Counted from the stretch's first letter, positions 1 to 7,260 are shown. The stretch: 64,000 bases of DNA from Marinisporobacter sp. (GCA_025210395.1 JAOARV010000026.1:1-64000), one strand, 5' to 3'. The notes: generated from the letters alone by a model not told the origin. Program-made: numbers and translations.

Positions 1-1
1 C

Positions 2-85
2 ACAAAAGATTTAGCGCTAAATGTAAAGACTGTTCTTCGGCATCTTCAGATTCCTGAAACCATCTATGTCCGTGGTTCATCATAA
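2..85 (+). CDS. C-terminal end of an unknown protein (5' part outside window)
   Basis: An open frame enters from the left edge and stops at TAA 83-85, giving 27 residues that end in PETIYVRGSS. Codon use looks like real coding sequence, with no rare-codon run and a plausible mixed composition. The start lies upstream of the window, so neither length nor family can be judged. It could be the tail of a transposase or another island gene, but that is only a guess. Confidence 0.35.
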   Translation, partial: TKDLALNVKTVLRHLQIPETIYVRGSS

Positions 86-132
86 AAAGTAGCATTTTAA
101 TTATTCTGGAATTCTATATACTTCAGCGGAAT

Positions 133-447
133 ATGAGATACTATGAAGAATTTACAGATACAGGATATGTAAGGATTAAAGATATTCTAATCTATAGAGA
201 AGGAGTAAGTCTTAAAAGATTTACAGAAGATGCGTTAGATGAAATGCTAGAGGATAGGGATGAAGTAGACAAACTGTTTGATAAGGATGAAATCATAGAA
301 ATGTGGCTGGAAGAAACATCAAAGGAAAAAGCGATAAGAGGTTTGATGAGTACAGAGAATTATGAAGAGTTATTAGGGATAGACCCACAAAGAGCCTATG
401 AATCAGTAAATGGAAATACAATAATGTATGCAGAATTAGATTTTTAG
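133..447 (+). CDS. Hypothetical acidic small protein
   Basis: A 104-residue acidic protein with a DALDEMLEDRDEVDKLFDKDE stretch. I do not recognise the family. There is no signal peptide or membrane segment. The ATG at 133 has only a poor ribosome binding site, AGCGGA just 2 nt upstream. The frame stays open back to a TGA at 55-57, so the annotated start may be wrong or the gene may be a truncated remnant. It is followed at once by an intrinsic terminator, which argues that the 3' end is genuine. It opens an island of defence genes and may be part of that cargo, but no function is assigned. Confidence 0.5.
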   Translation: MRYYEEFTDTGYVRIKDILIYREGVSLKRFTEDALDEMLEDRDEVDKLFDKDEIIEMWLEETSKEKAIRGLMSTENYEELLGIDPQRAYESVNGNTIMYAELDF

Positions 448-497
448 CCTAAGAGAGTGACGAGGAAAATGTTACTTTCTTAGGCTTTTATTATTTT
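448..497 (+). terminator. Intrinsic terminator after the 104-aa gene
   Basis: CCTAAGAGAGTGA pairs with TTACTTTCTTAGG (two G-U pairs) across an 11-nt loop, followed by CTTTTATTATTTT. It separates the first gene from the RloAB operon. Confidence 0.75.
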
Positions 498-557
498 GAA
501 AGGAGAAAGGAAATTCAATGGGTTGAATAAATAAAGTTTAAAAGGCAAGAATAAAAT

Positions 558-574
558 ATGAGAGAATATCTCAT
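558..574. promoter_or_regulatory. Inverted repeat upstream of the RloAB promoter
   Basis: ATGAGA-GAATA-TCTCAT is a 6-bp dyad with a 5-nt spacer ending 7 bp before the -35 box at 581. Its position suits a repressor or activator site for the defence operon. No regulator gene is adjacent, so this is inference. Confidence 0.35.
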
Positions 575-580
575 ACACCA

Positions 581-609
581 TTCACAAAATTAGTATGATA
601 TACTATAAT
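581..609 (+). promoter_or_regulatory. Sigma-A type promoter of the RloAB operon
   Basis: TTCACA (581-586) and TATAAT (604-609) are separated by exactly 17 bp. The start codon at 630 leaves a very short leader that is filled by the ribosome binding site. Confidence 0.7.
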
Positions 610-629
610 GTTATTAAGAGGTGAGGAAA

Positions 630-1877
630 ATGCTCATACAATTCAATTTTAAAAACTTTAAAGGCTTTAGAGATGAAGTTTCATTAGATATGACAGCAAC
701 TTCATTAAAGGAGCATCCATATAATCTTATAAATACAAATAAAAAAGAATCATTTTTAAAAGTTACAGCTATATATGGTGCAAATGGAAGTGGAAAGAGT
801 TCAGTAATACAAGCATTTGAGTTTATGCGTAAATGGGTATTAACATCATTTAAAAGAGAGAGTGAAAAGAAAGGGATACCTATTAAAAGATTTGCATTTG
901 ATAATATAAGTAGAAAGAAAACTGCTGAATTTGAAGTGTTTTTTAGATGTAAGTCTAATGAATATCAATATGGACTTACAATAGATGATAAAAAAATTCA
1001 TGAAGAATGGCTTTATAAAAGAGACTTTAAAAGCAAAAATAAGTATGATACTTTATTTGAAAGAATTGGAGATAAAATAGAGTGTAGTAATAAATTAAAA
1101 GGTGCAGAAAATTTAGTTGAATTAGTAGAAGAATCTACGTTATTTTTATCCATAATAGCAAGTGCTAAAATTACTTATGCAAAAGAGGTGTTTAAGTGGT
1201 TTTTAGATACGGATATAATAGATTTTGGGGATATTGGGCTAGAGATGTTTTTAACTAGAATGTTACCTCCTTATATAGAGGAAGAAGAATACCTTGAAGG
1301 TATGAAAGAATTTTTAAAAGCAGTAGATATAAATATTGATGGCATAAGAGTTGAAAAAAAGGAAACATCTGATGAAGAAAAAGATGAATATAAAATTTTT
1401 TCAAAACATTTATCCCAAGACAAAAAAACAATATATGAAATTCCATTTACAGAAGAGTCAAGTGGAACTCAAAAAATGTTTGCTTTATATAATTTTATTA
1501 TATCAACTATAAAAAATGGAAATACATTAATCGTTGATGAATTAGATGCAAAACTCCATCCTCTTTTACTAAGATATGTAATAAATATGTTTCATAATGA
1601 TGAGATTAATAAAAAACGAGCACAACTTATATATACTACCCATGATAATTACACATTGACTAGAGAAATATTTAGAAGAGATCAAGTATGGTTTGTTGAA
1701 AAAAATGAAGAAGCTGTTTCAGATTTATATTCTTTGGCAGAATTAAAGCTAGAAGATCATACAAAAGTTAGAAACGATGCAACATATAATAAACAATACT
1801 TACTTGGAAGGTATGGAGCAGTTCCTGTATTAAGAGGCTTTGATATGTGGAGGAATGAATATGGGGAAACTAAATAG
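630..1877 (+). CDS. RloA/AbiLi-like AAA ATPase (defence)
   Basis: A 415-residue AAA15-type ATPase. Walker A GANGSGKSS lies near residues 50-58. The Walker B block LIVDELDAKLHP is near residue 300, followed by an H-loop THDNYTL near 338, the layout of RloA/AbiLi and OLD-like ABC-class ATPases. I place the start at ATG 630 because AAGAGGTGAGG (615-625) sits at the right distance; an in-frame GTG at 621 lies inside that site. The 3' end overlaps the RloB gene by 17 nt, so the two are translationally coupled. Known family: AbiL of Lactococcus and the rlo genes found in type I restriction loci. Phage-triggered growth arrest is the family expectation, not something shown here. Confidence 0.85.
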   Translation: MLIQFNFKNFKGFRDEVSLDMTATSLKEHPYNLINTNKKESFLKVTAIYGANGSGKSSVIQAFEFMRKWVLTSFKRESEKKGIPIKRFAFDNISRKKTAEFEVFFRCKSNEYQYGLTIDDKKIHEEWLYKRDFKSKNKYDTLFERIGDKIECSNKLKGAENLVELVEESTLFLSIIASAKITYAKEVFKWFLDTDIIDFGDIGLEMFLTRMLPPYIEEEEYLEGMKEFLKAVDINIDGIRVEKKETSDEEKDEYKIFSKHLSQDKKTIYEIPFTEESSGTQKMFALYNFIISTIKNGNTLIVDELDAKLHPLLLRYVINMFHNDEINKKRAQLIYTTHDNYTLTREIFRRDQVWFVEKNEEAVSDLYSLAELKLEDHTKVRNDATYNKQYLLGRYGAVPVLRGFDMWRNEYGETK

Positions 1878-2517
1878 AGGTGGAAAGAAGAGAAGTAGGA
1901 AAATTAATACTAGAGAAGTTGCGCCAGCATACTGTTTAATAGTAACCGAAGGTACTGAAACAGAGGTAAATTATTTTGAAAACATCAAAGATATAATCAA
2001 TAAGAATTACAAAGGTAGGATAAAAGTACAGCCAATAGCTTTAAGAGTAAAAGGAATAGGTAAGAGTACTTGTGCATTAGTAAAAGAAGCAGTAAAGCGA
2101 AGAAGTTTAGGGAGTTTTAGTGATGTTTGGGTAGTATTTGATAAAGACGATAATATTGATTTTGATGATGCGATAAAATTAGCAAAGGACGAAGGGTTAA
2201 ATGTAGCTTGGTCAAATGAAAGTTTTGAACTATGGTTATTACTACATTTTCAGGATTTGAATTCGCCTTTGACAAGAAATTATTATGAAAGTAAATTAGA
2301 TAGTCATTTCAAGAGATTAAATTATAATAATGGCAAATATGAAAAAAATATTAAAAATATATTTGAAGTGATAAAAGACAATACTTTGAAAGCGATAGAA
2401 CGGAGCGAGAAATTATTGAATGAACATAAGTGTAATAGAATAAATATATGTTCTAAAATGAATCCAGCAACAAATGTACAAGAATTAGTTAATATTTTAT
2501 TGCCTTATATTAAGTAA
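1861..2517 (+). CDS. RloB/AbiLii-like effector (defence)
   Basis: A 218-residue protein of the RloB family (PF13707 type). A basic N-terminus (KLNRGGKKRSRK) is followed by VTEGTETEVNYF (residues 28-39) and WVVFDKDDN (about 90-99). These acidic clusters recall Toprim-like catalytic sites, so a nuclease effector is plausible but inferred. Earlier in-frame starts at 1840 and 1855 exist, but GGAGG (1849-1853) is correctly spaced only for ATG 1861. The gene overlaps the ATPase gene and is the last gene of the operon; the next feature is the tRNA-like 337-bp module. The RloA-RloB order is the one known for AbiL. Confidence 0.82.
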   Translation: MGKLNRGGKKRSRKINTREVAPAYCLIVTEGTETEVNYFENIKDIINKNYKGRIKVQPIALRVKGIGKSTCALVKEAVKRRSLGSFSDVWVVFDKDDNIDFDDAIKLAKDEGLNVAWSNESFELWLLLHFQDLNSPLTRNYYESKLDSHFKRLNYNNGKYEKNIKNIFEVIKDNTLKAIERSEKLLNEHKCNRINICSKMNPATNVQELVNILLPYIK

Positions 2518-2728
2518 AGTAATTATTTGGATGAAGAAGAACCAAGAACAATTTATATATGTTTTAATTTGTTCTAAGTTATTCTCGGTAGTTTCTCCTA
2601 CTACGTCGTCAAACCGTCGTCAAAAGTGGTGCAAGTAGTCACTCGACGTCACGGACAAGAGCAGGAGGAGAAGGACGTCCTAGGCAGAAATACTGCATCG
2701 ACGGCGAAAAAAATCACCGATAGAGAAT

Positions 2729-2773
2729 TTCCTAAACCGTGCGTCGCTGGTTCGATTCCAGTCGGGTGTACCA
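2729..2773 (+). other. tRNA-Arg(CCU)-like 3' half, copy 1 (no 5' half)
   Basis: The anticodon loop reads TTCCTAA (anticodon CCT), followed by 3' stem ACCGT and variable loop GCGTC. The T-arm is GCTGG, TTCGATT, CCAGT; then acceptor strand CGGGTGT, discriminator A and encoded CCA. No matching 5' acceptor (RCACCCG) or 5' anticodon strand (ACGGT) is found upstream, so it cannot fold as a complete tRNA. This is what a tyrosine-recombinase insertion in the anticodon-to-3' part of a tRNA gene leaves at one junction. The CCT identity assumes the standard loop register. Confidence 0.65.
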
Positions 2774-2782
2774 TTAAATAGC

Positions 2783-2826
2783 CTTGCTTTCCTTGGTTTT
2801 TCAAGGAAGGTGAGGTTTTTTGTTTT
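2783..2826 (+). terminator. Terminator of module copy 1
   Basis: CTTGCTTTCCTTG pairs with CAAGGAAGGTGAG, followed by GTTTTTTGTTTT. It lies 10 nt after the CCA, the usual place for a tRNA-operon terminator, and is shared with copy 2. Confidence 0.75.
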
Positions 2827-3115
2827 GTGGGGGATTTTCAGTTAGTTGCTAGTTATTTCTAAAAAATCCTAGTTGGCGTCGTTGTTTCGACGTCGTAGAG
2901 CATTTTTGATAAATACGTAAATAACAATTATTTCAATTAATGTATTTTGTTGAAAAATATAATTTTAAGAGTTAGAATAAGGGAAGAAGATAATTGTTAT
3001 TGGTCGATAAAGTAGTTTTTTAAGTTATAGTTGATTGGCTATTGTGAAATATATTCGAGTGAATTGAAAAAATAAACAAAGTAAAAATTTATTCTAATGA
3101 AAAGGAGGTATTAAA

Positions 3116-4593
3116 ATGGCTGGTTGTTATAGTGAATCTTGGACAATGAAGGATTTAACAGATGCATTAAAGAATATGCATAAAGATAATAAAAAAATTG
3201 TTGTACCGATGTTTCAAAGAGGAAATACAATTAAAAAATATATGACTTTTCCAAATAAATATGTTGACGATGAATTAATCCCTAATGAGGTTAGTGATAG
3301 CGTTTTTGAAACATTAGGTTTGGGTGGATCTGAAAAAAGTATAAAATCTAAAATAAGAGAAGAAATTGTTAAAGCAATTCGTAAGTTTGAAAGTGTAGAT
3401 GAGATTGAAACATATGATGTAGCAAAGGCTATAATAACGGAACTGCCAACAAATAAAGAAGGTATTATGGATTCTGTGATAAATATAATGAAACCTTTCT
3501 TGAAGAAATATAAGGATAATTATGAAGAAATATCTAAGTCAACTATCCCTGTTATTGTTTATTCTGGTGATGAAGATAGTCTGCCAATAATATTTGATAG
3601 AATCAATTCTCAAGGGACACCTCTTACACAATATGAAGTATATGCTGCTTCATGGCCATTAGATAAAAAGTTTGGAATTTGTAATGATAGAATTATTGAA
3701 AGAGTACTAAAGAAGTATGATTCTTTGGCAGATGATGAATATTCAGTTGATGGATATAAGAGAGATGAGGTGCGTTTATCTAAAACTGTTAGTGCTTTTG
3801 AATATTTGTTTGGATTGGGTAAACATTTAAATAATGACTATGAATTTTTATACATTGAGAAGAATGAAGCAGATGATGAAATAAATCCTATGGCGTTTGA
3901 ATTAGTAAATGCTTGTATAAATGAAGGTCGCGATGGAATTAAAACATTATATAATGAAATATTAAGCATTGATGTTAAATTATTTGAAACTAGGCTGATA
4001 GAAGCAGTAAAGTTTGTGGAGAAGATAATTGCTCCTATAACAAGATTTAAAGGAAATACTAGGGGAAGGAATTCATTGTTGTACTCAAAGTTCCAAATAC
4101 TATCAATGATTGCTTGTACCTTTAGAGAAAAGTATGATTTGAGCAATATGACAGTAGCACGAAGAAGTTGGACAACAAATAGACCGATATTGGAAAAAAA
4201 TATGGTGCAGCATTTTGTATACGATATTATAACAGATGAATGGAGCAATGGTGGGACAAACAAGTTACATAGTGTATCAAAACCTAATAAATATATGAAA
4301 GAAATACCGAAAGTTGCATGGGAAAGTGCATTAAGCGGATGGTTTGAACAAGAAAATTTGAGAAATGAAAAAAGCAAGGTTGCAAGTACTAAAAATGCGG
4401 ATATTGTTATTTTGAATTGCATATATTTATCGACTTTTACCGCATTAGATCAACTTTCGATAGAAAAATTTGATGTAGAACATATAGCACCAAAGGAGAT
4501 TATGTACAGCTTAAAGAATTTTACATGGATTTTTTAAAGAAAAGATTTAATACTCAAAAAGAAAAATTTTATATTTCACTAGGAATACAATAG
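3116..4593 (+). pseudogene. Decayed DUF262 (GmrSD-type) / HNH protein
   Basis: The main frame (3116-4537, 473 residues) has a good ribosome binding site, AAAGGAGG, before ATG 3116. DUF262-family signatures include IFDRINSQGTPLTQYEVYAA and a C-terminal FDVEHIAPKE, the start of an HNH motif. Two defects stand out. Near residue 30, VPMFQRGNTIKKYM reads as a splice of the usual VPxFQRG and DGxQRGNTI motifs with the segment between them gone. After EHIAPKE the frame is lost, but a second frame (4498-4593) encodes a plausible family tail ending KEKFYISLGIQ. I infer two internal deletions in a former restriction-type defence gene. Intact family members target modified phage DNA or act as nickases. 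Confidence 0.75.
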
Positions 4594-4667
4594 TGATCAT
4601 ATAATATGAGGAATCATTTTGAAAATAGGATGATAGATTTATAGAATAATTACATAATATTTACATA

Positions 4668-4680
4668 CCCTGTAACAGGG
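4668..4680. promoter_or_regulatory. 13-bp dyad at the ribosome binding site
   Basis: CCCTGT-A-ACAGGG is a perfect dyad whose right arm is also the ribosome binding site of the next small gene. It could be an operator or a small sequestering hairpin. Confidence 0.3.
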
Positions 4681-4688
4681 TGATATAT

Positions 4689-4904
4689 ATGGAACTGAAA
4701 AAGTATGAAATGGAAATCGATTTTATATTTCAAAAGCTAACTGATTTAGAGAATGGAAACTTTTACGAAGTTAAAAGAAAACCAGGATTTGCTAGTGCTA
4801 AGACGTATGCAAGAAATTTAAAAGATAATTTTATCGATTTATTAGATAAAATAAACCATGAAAAAAAGAGTATGCATGAAGAATTAGAGGATTTCTATTT
4901 ATAA
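4689..4904 (+). CDS. Small charged hypothetical protein
   Basis: A 71-residue, mostly helical and highly charged protein (MELKKYEMEIDFIFQKL at the N-terminus). It lacks membrane segments or cysteines. I chose ATG 4689 over the GTG at 4680 because CAGGGTGA (4676-4683) then serves as its ribosome binding site. I do not recognise the family. It is followed by a strong terminator and stands alone between a decayed DUF262 gene and an ATPase remnant. It may be a small accessory or anti-toxin-like gene, but nothing in the sequence proves that. Confidence 0.5.
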   Translation: MELKKYEMEIDFIFQKLTDLENGNFYEVKRKPGFASAKTYARNLKDNFIDLLDKINHEKKSMHEELEDFYL

Positions 4905-4974
4905 GAAACATTAATCATATTGAAATATAAAATAGCAGTGATATCTTTGTATAAAGGTTTACAAGTATGCTTAT

Positions 4975-5016
4975 AAAACCCCTTAATGAAAATAAAATTT
5001 TCTTGAGGGGTTTTAT
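4975..5016 (+). terminator. Intrinsic terminator
   Basis: AAAACCCCTT and the matching GGGGTTTT arms (with an inner GAAAAT/ATTTTC pairing) end the small 71-residue gene. Confidence 0.75.
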
Positions 5017-5026
5017 CATAGACTAG

Positions 5027-5242
5027 AAATTCCAAATAGAACTAGTTATTCTGACAGTTATACATACTTTATCTGAAAGAAATGAAAGTCAAATTTATTG
5101 TGGGAATAAGATTAACGATGTTGAAAAATTTAAAGGGATACGAGATGAGCATGGAGAAAAATATACTACACATGATATATATACTTTAACAAAAGAAACC
5201 TTTAGAAGAGATCAAATCTTATTTGAAATTCTCAAACAATAA
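5027..5242 (+). pseudogene. Fragment of a second RloA-like ATPase
   Basis: An open frame without a usable start codon runs from just after a TAG (5024) to TAA 5240-5242. It encodes EKYTTHDIYTLTKETFRRDQ, which closely matches IYTTHDNYTLTREIFRRDQ of the RloA protein at 630-1877. The H-loop region of an RloA-type ATPase is therefore preserved while Walker A and B are absent. It is a remnant of a deleted paralogue and shows turnover inside the island. Confidence 0.7.
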
Positions 5243-5312
5243 ATATAAAATTAAAATAGACATATTTATATAGAATACTTATTTAGGGGAGAACGTTAGA
5301 AAATAAATTGGA

Positions 5313-5330
5313 TATAATCACATGATGTGA
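5313..5330 (+). promoter_or_regulatory. -10 box and overlapping operator of the ATPase-nuclease pair
   Basis: TATAAT (5313-5318) is followed at once by the dyad TCACAT-G-ATGTGA (5318-5330), placed where transcription would start. The -35 region is weak. This layout suits a repressible promoter; no regulator gene is adjacent. Confidence 0.4.
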
Positions 5331-5368
5331 AGTAGCAGGAAATTGATGAAAATTAAGGAGTTGATGGG

Positions 5369-6385
5369 ATGAGTATAAAAAAGTTAAAATTAAGCCATTT
5401 TACCGTGTTTGATAATATTGATATGGAATTCTCAGATGGAATAAATATTTTTGTAGGTGAAAATGGAACAGGAAAAACGCATGTTATGAAGTTGTTGTAT
5501 GCAGCATGTCAAGCCTCAAGAAAAGATATTATGTTTTCACAAAAATTAGTTAAAGTTTTTAAACCAGATAATTTGAATATAAGTAGGTTGGTGAAGAGAG
5601 GTAAAGGAGGAGATACTTCAAAAATTGAAGTGCATTCAAACAATAGTAATCTAAAAGCGAAATTTACAACAAGAACAAAAAAGTGGGAAGCTGATGTAAC
5701 GGGAGAAATAACGTGGGAAAAAAATAATTCACAATTAGTCAGTACTTTTATCCCAGCTAAAGAAATACTTGCTAATGCTTATCAATTTGAAGCAGCATAT
5801 TTGAAGAATATGATTGACTTTGATGAAACGTATTTAGATATAATTACTGCAGCTAAAATTGATATTAGTAGAGGTCCGAATACAAGTTCAAAGAAGAAAT
5901 ACCTAGATGAATTAAAAAAAATCACAGCAGGAACGGTAACGATCAGCGAAGAAAAATTTTACTTAAAACCAGGAACACAAGCTAAAATTGAATTCAACTT
6001 AGTAGCAGAAGGGCTTAGAAAATTAGCATTACTTTGGCAACTAATAAAAAATGGAACGTTAGAAAAGGGAACTATATTATTTTGGGATGAGCCAGAAGCA
6101 AATTTAAATCCAATTGCAATTCCAACATTAGTCGATATTTTATTGTCTTTACAAAAAGAAGGGGTACAGATCTTTATATCAACTCATGATTACCTATTAT
6201 CAAAATACTTTGAAATAAGGGCTACGAAGGATAATGATATTGCGTATTATTCCTTATATAGAGATGAAAATAAAAATGTTAAATTTCATAAGTTTGATAA
6301 TTTTAGGCAATTGAAAGAAAATCCAATCATTCAAGCTTACGACAAACTAATGGATGAAGTATTTGATGCAAATATGGGGGATTAG
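5369..6385 (+). CDS. AAA15-type ATPase of a two-gene putative defence pair
   Basis: A 338-residue ABC/AAA15-class ATPase. Walker A GENGTGKTH is at residues 30-38, an LRKLALLWQLIKNG signature-like helix near 218, Walker B ILFWDEPEANLNP near 236 and H-loop STHDYLL near 270. AAGGAG (5355-5360) sets the ATG at 5369. It is shorter than OLD nucleases and lacks a Toprim domain. The nuclease-like gene follows only 3 nt later, so the two form an operon. It is not one of the named ATPase defence proteins that I can recognise by sequence (it is unlike RloA, GajA or AriA). The role, probably a sensor that licenses the nuclease, is inferred from context. Confidence 0.8.
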   Translation: MSIKKLKLSHFTVFDNIDMEFSDGINIFVGENGTGKTHVMKLLYAACQASRKDIMFSQKLVKVFKPDNLNISRLVKRGKGGDTSKIEVHSNNSNLKAKFTTRTKKWEADVTGEITWEKNNSQLVSTFIPAKEILANAYQFEAAYLKNMIDFDETYLDIITAAKIDISRGPNTSSKKKYLDELKKITAGTVTISEEKFYLKPGTQAKIEFNLVAEGLRKLALLWQLIKNGTLEKGTILFWDEPEANLNPIAIPTLVDILLSLQKEGVQIFISTHDYLLSKYFEIRATKDNDIAYYSLYRDENKNVKFHKFDNFRQLKENPIIQAYDKLMDEVFDANMGD

Positions 6386-6388
6386 AAT

Positions 6389-6898
6389 ATGGACGGAAAA
6401 ATATTTATTGAGGAAAATGGAGTTTATAGAATCGACTGTTCATCAGCTATAGAGTTAATTGAATTACATGATTACTATAACAAGAGTAATTTGTTGAGTG
6501 ACGTAGATCTTATTATTGTATTAGATGAAGATGTCATTTTTGTTGAATATAAAAACTCTACAATTCCTGGGGCAAAAAATCCAGAAGCATTTGAAGAAAA
6601 AATTGCAACGGATGATCATTATAAAAAAATAGCTAGAAAGTATTATGATAGCTTAATATATATGGGACATAGAAAAGTATTAATGGAAAAGGCATATAAA
6701 TATTATTATGTATTAGAATGTGGTAAAGCGGATTCGGTAATGAGGAAAAGACTTGCAACGAAAATAAAGAAAAAATTACCCTTTGATTTACAAACATGGA
6801 TACCTAATATAGAGAAAACTATGATAGATGATTTCAAAGTAGTAAATATTGAAGAATGGAATAAATTATTTCCAACCTTTAAGTTAGAGAGTATATAG
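6389..6898 (+). CDS. PD-(D/E)XK-like nuclease partner of the ATPase
   Basis: A 169-residue soluble protein. D40 in LSDVDLIIVL and E53-Y-K55 in IFVEYKNS follow the D...ExK pattern of PD-(D/E)XK nucleases, on alternating hydrophobic strands as expected. The C-terminal part is lysine-rich and helical. It starts 3 nt after the ATPase stop, using TGGGGGATT of the upstream gene as ribosome binding site. Its stop lies about 10 nt before the second 337-bp module, so the pair is the last cargo of its block. Family unknown to me; nuclease activity is inferred from motif spacing only. Confidence 0.65.
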   Translation: MDGKIFIEENGVYRIDCSSAIELIELHDYYNKSNLLSDVDLIIVLDEDVIFVEYKNSTIPGAKNPEAFEEKIATDDHYKKIARKYYDSLIYMGHRKVLMEKAYKYYYVLECGKADSVMRKRLATKIKKKLPFDLQTWIPNIEKTMIDDFKVVNIEEWNKLFPTFKLESI

Positions 6899-7077
6899 AT
6901 TTTTAAAATGTTTTAATTTGTTCTAAGTTATTCTGGGTAGTTTCTCTTACTACGTCGTCAAACCGCCGTCAAAAAGGGTGCAAGTGGTCACTCGGCGTCA
7001 CGGACAAGGGCAGGAGGAGAAGGATGTTCTAGGCAGAAATACTGCATCGACGGCGAAAAAAATCACCGAGAGGAAAT

Positions 7078-7122
7078 TTCCTAAACCGTGCGTCGGAGGT
7101 TCGAATCCTCTCGGGAGTACCA
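7078..7122 (+). other. tRNA-Arg(CCU)-like 3' half, copy 2 (no 5' half)
   Basis: TTCCTAA loop, ACCGT, GCGTC, T-arm GGAGG, TTCGAAT, CCTCT, acceptor CGGGAGT, then A and CCA. Relative to copy 1 the T-stem differs at two base pairs on both strands (CT/AG becomes GA/TC), so pairing is kept. There is no 5' half (RCTCCCG) upstream. Confidence 0.65.
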
Positions 7123-7131
7123 TTAAATAGC

Positions 7132-7176
7132 CTTGCTTTCCTTGTTTTTTCAAGGAAGGTGAAGTTTTTTGTTTTG
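7132..7176 (+). terminator. Terminator of module copy 2
   Basis: CTTGCTTTCCTTG pairs with CAAGGAAGGTGAAG, followed by TTTTTTGTTTTG. It corresponds to the terminator in copy 1. Confidence 0.75.
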
Positions 7177-7260
7177 TTGGGGATTTTCAGTTGGTTGCTA
7201 GTTGTTTCTGAAAAAGGCTAGTTGTCGTCGTCGTTACGACGTCAAAAGGACGTCGGAGAG

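Larger units (their letters stand above)
2559..2895 (+). repeat. 337-bp island module, copy 1 (att-like, ends in tRNA 3' half)
   Basis: This module is colinear without gaps with copy 2 at 6908-7244. Over the first 215 bp, up to the CCA, I count 19 differences. It is visibly richer in G+C than its surroundings and contains repeated CGTCGTCAAA and CGACGTC motifs, which could be arm-type recombinase sites. It also has small hairpins such as GCAG-AAATA-CTGC. It begins about 40 bp after the RloB stop and ends about 220 bp before the DUF262 remnant. The whole stretch 2518-3115 contains no other gene. Reading it as an attR-type junction is inference from the tRNA 3' half it carries. Confidence 0.75.
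6908..7244 (+). repeat. 337-bp island module, copy 2 (att-like, ends in tRNA 3' half)
   Basis: Same order, length and boundaries as copy 1: AT-rich entry, CGTCGTCAAA repeats, G+C-rich hairpin region, tRNA 3' half, terminator and about 100 bp of trailer. The first base of the match directly follows the nuclease gene and the last lies in a run of ACGTC/GACGT motifs. Trailer motifs (ACGACGTC, GGACGTCGG) continue to about 7257. Because both copies share sequence on both sides of the CCA, the trailer as well as the leader must belong to the repeated element. Confidence 0.75.

Noticed and set aside
2559-2826. The modules as tmRNA genes
   Set aside because: They share the T-arm and CCA end with tmRNA, but there is no matching 5' acceptor, no tag-peptide frame ending in ALAA, and the length to the CCA (215 nt) is too short.
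3838-4422. A 194-codon minus-strand frame
   Set aside because: It is the antisense shadow of the DUF262 gene, has no ribosome binding site, and gives a Leu/Phe/Ser-rich translation typical of antisense AT-rich DNA.
6908-7122. A group I intron inside a tRNA-Arg(CCU) gene
   Set aside because: The 3' exon would fit, but no 5' tRNA half precedes it and the conserved core pairings (GACTA / TAGTC-type P7 and its neighbours) are missing in both copies.
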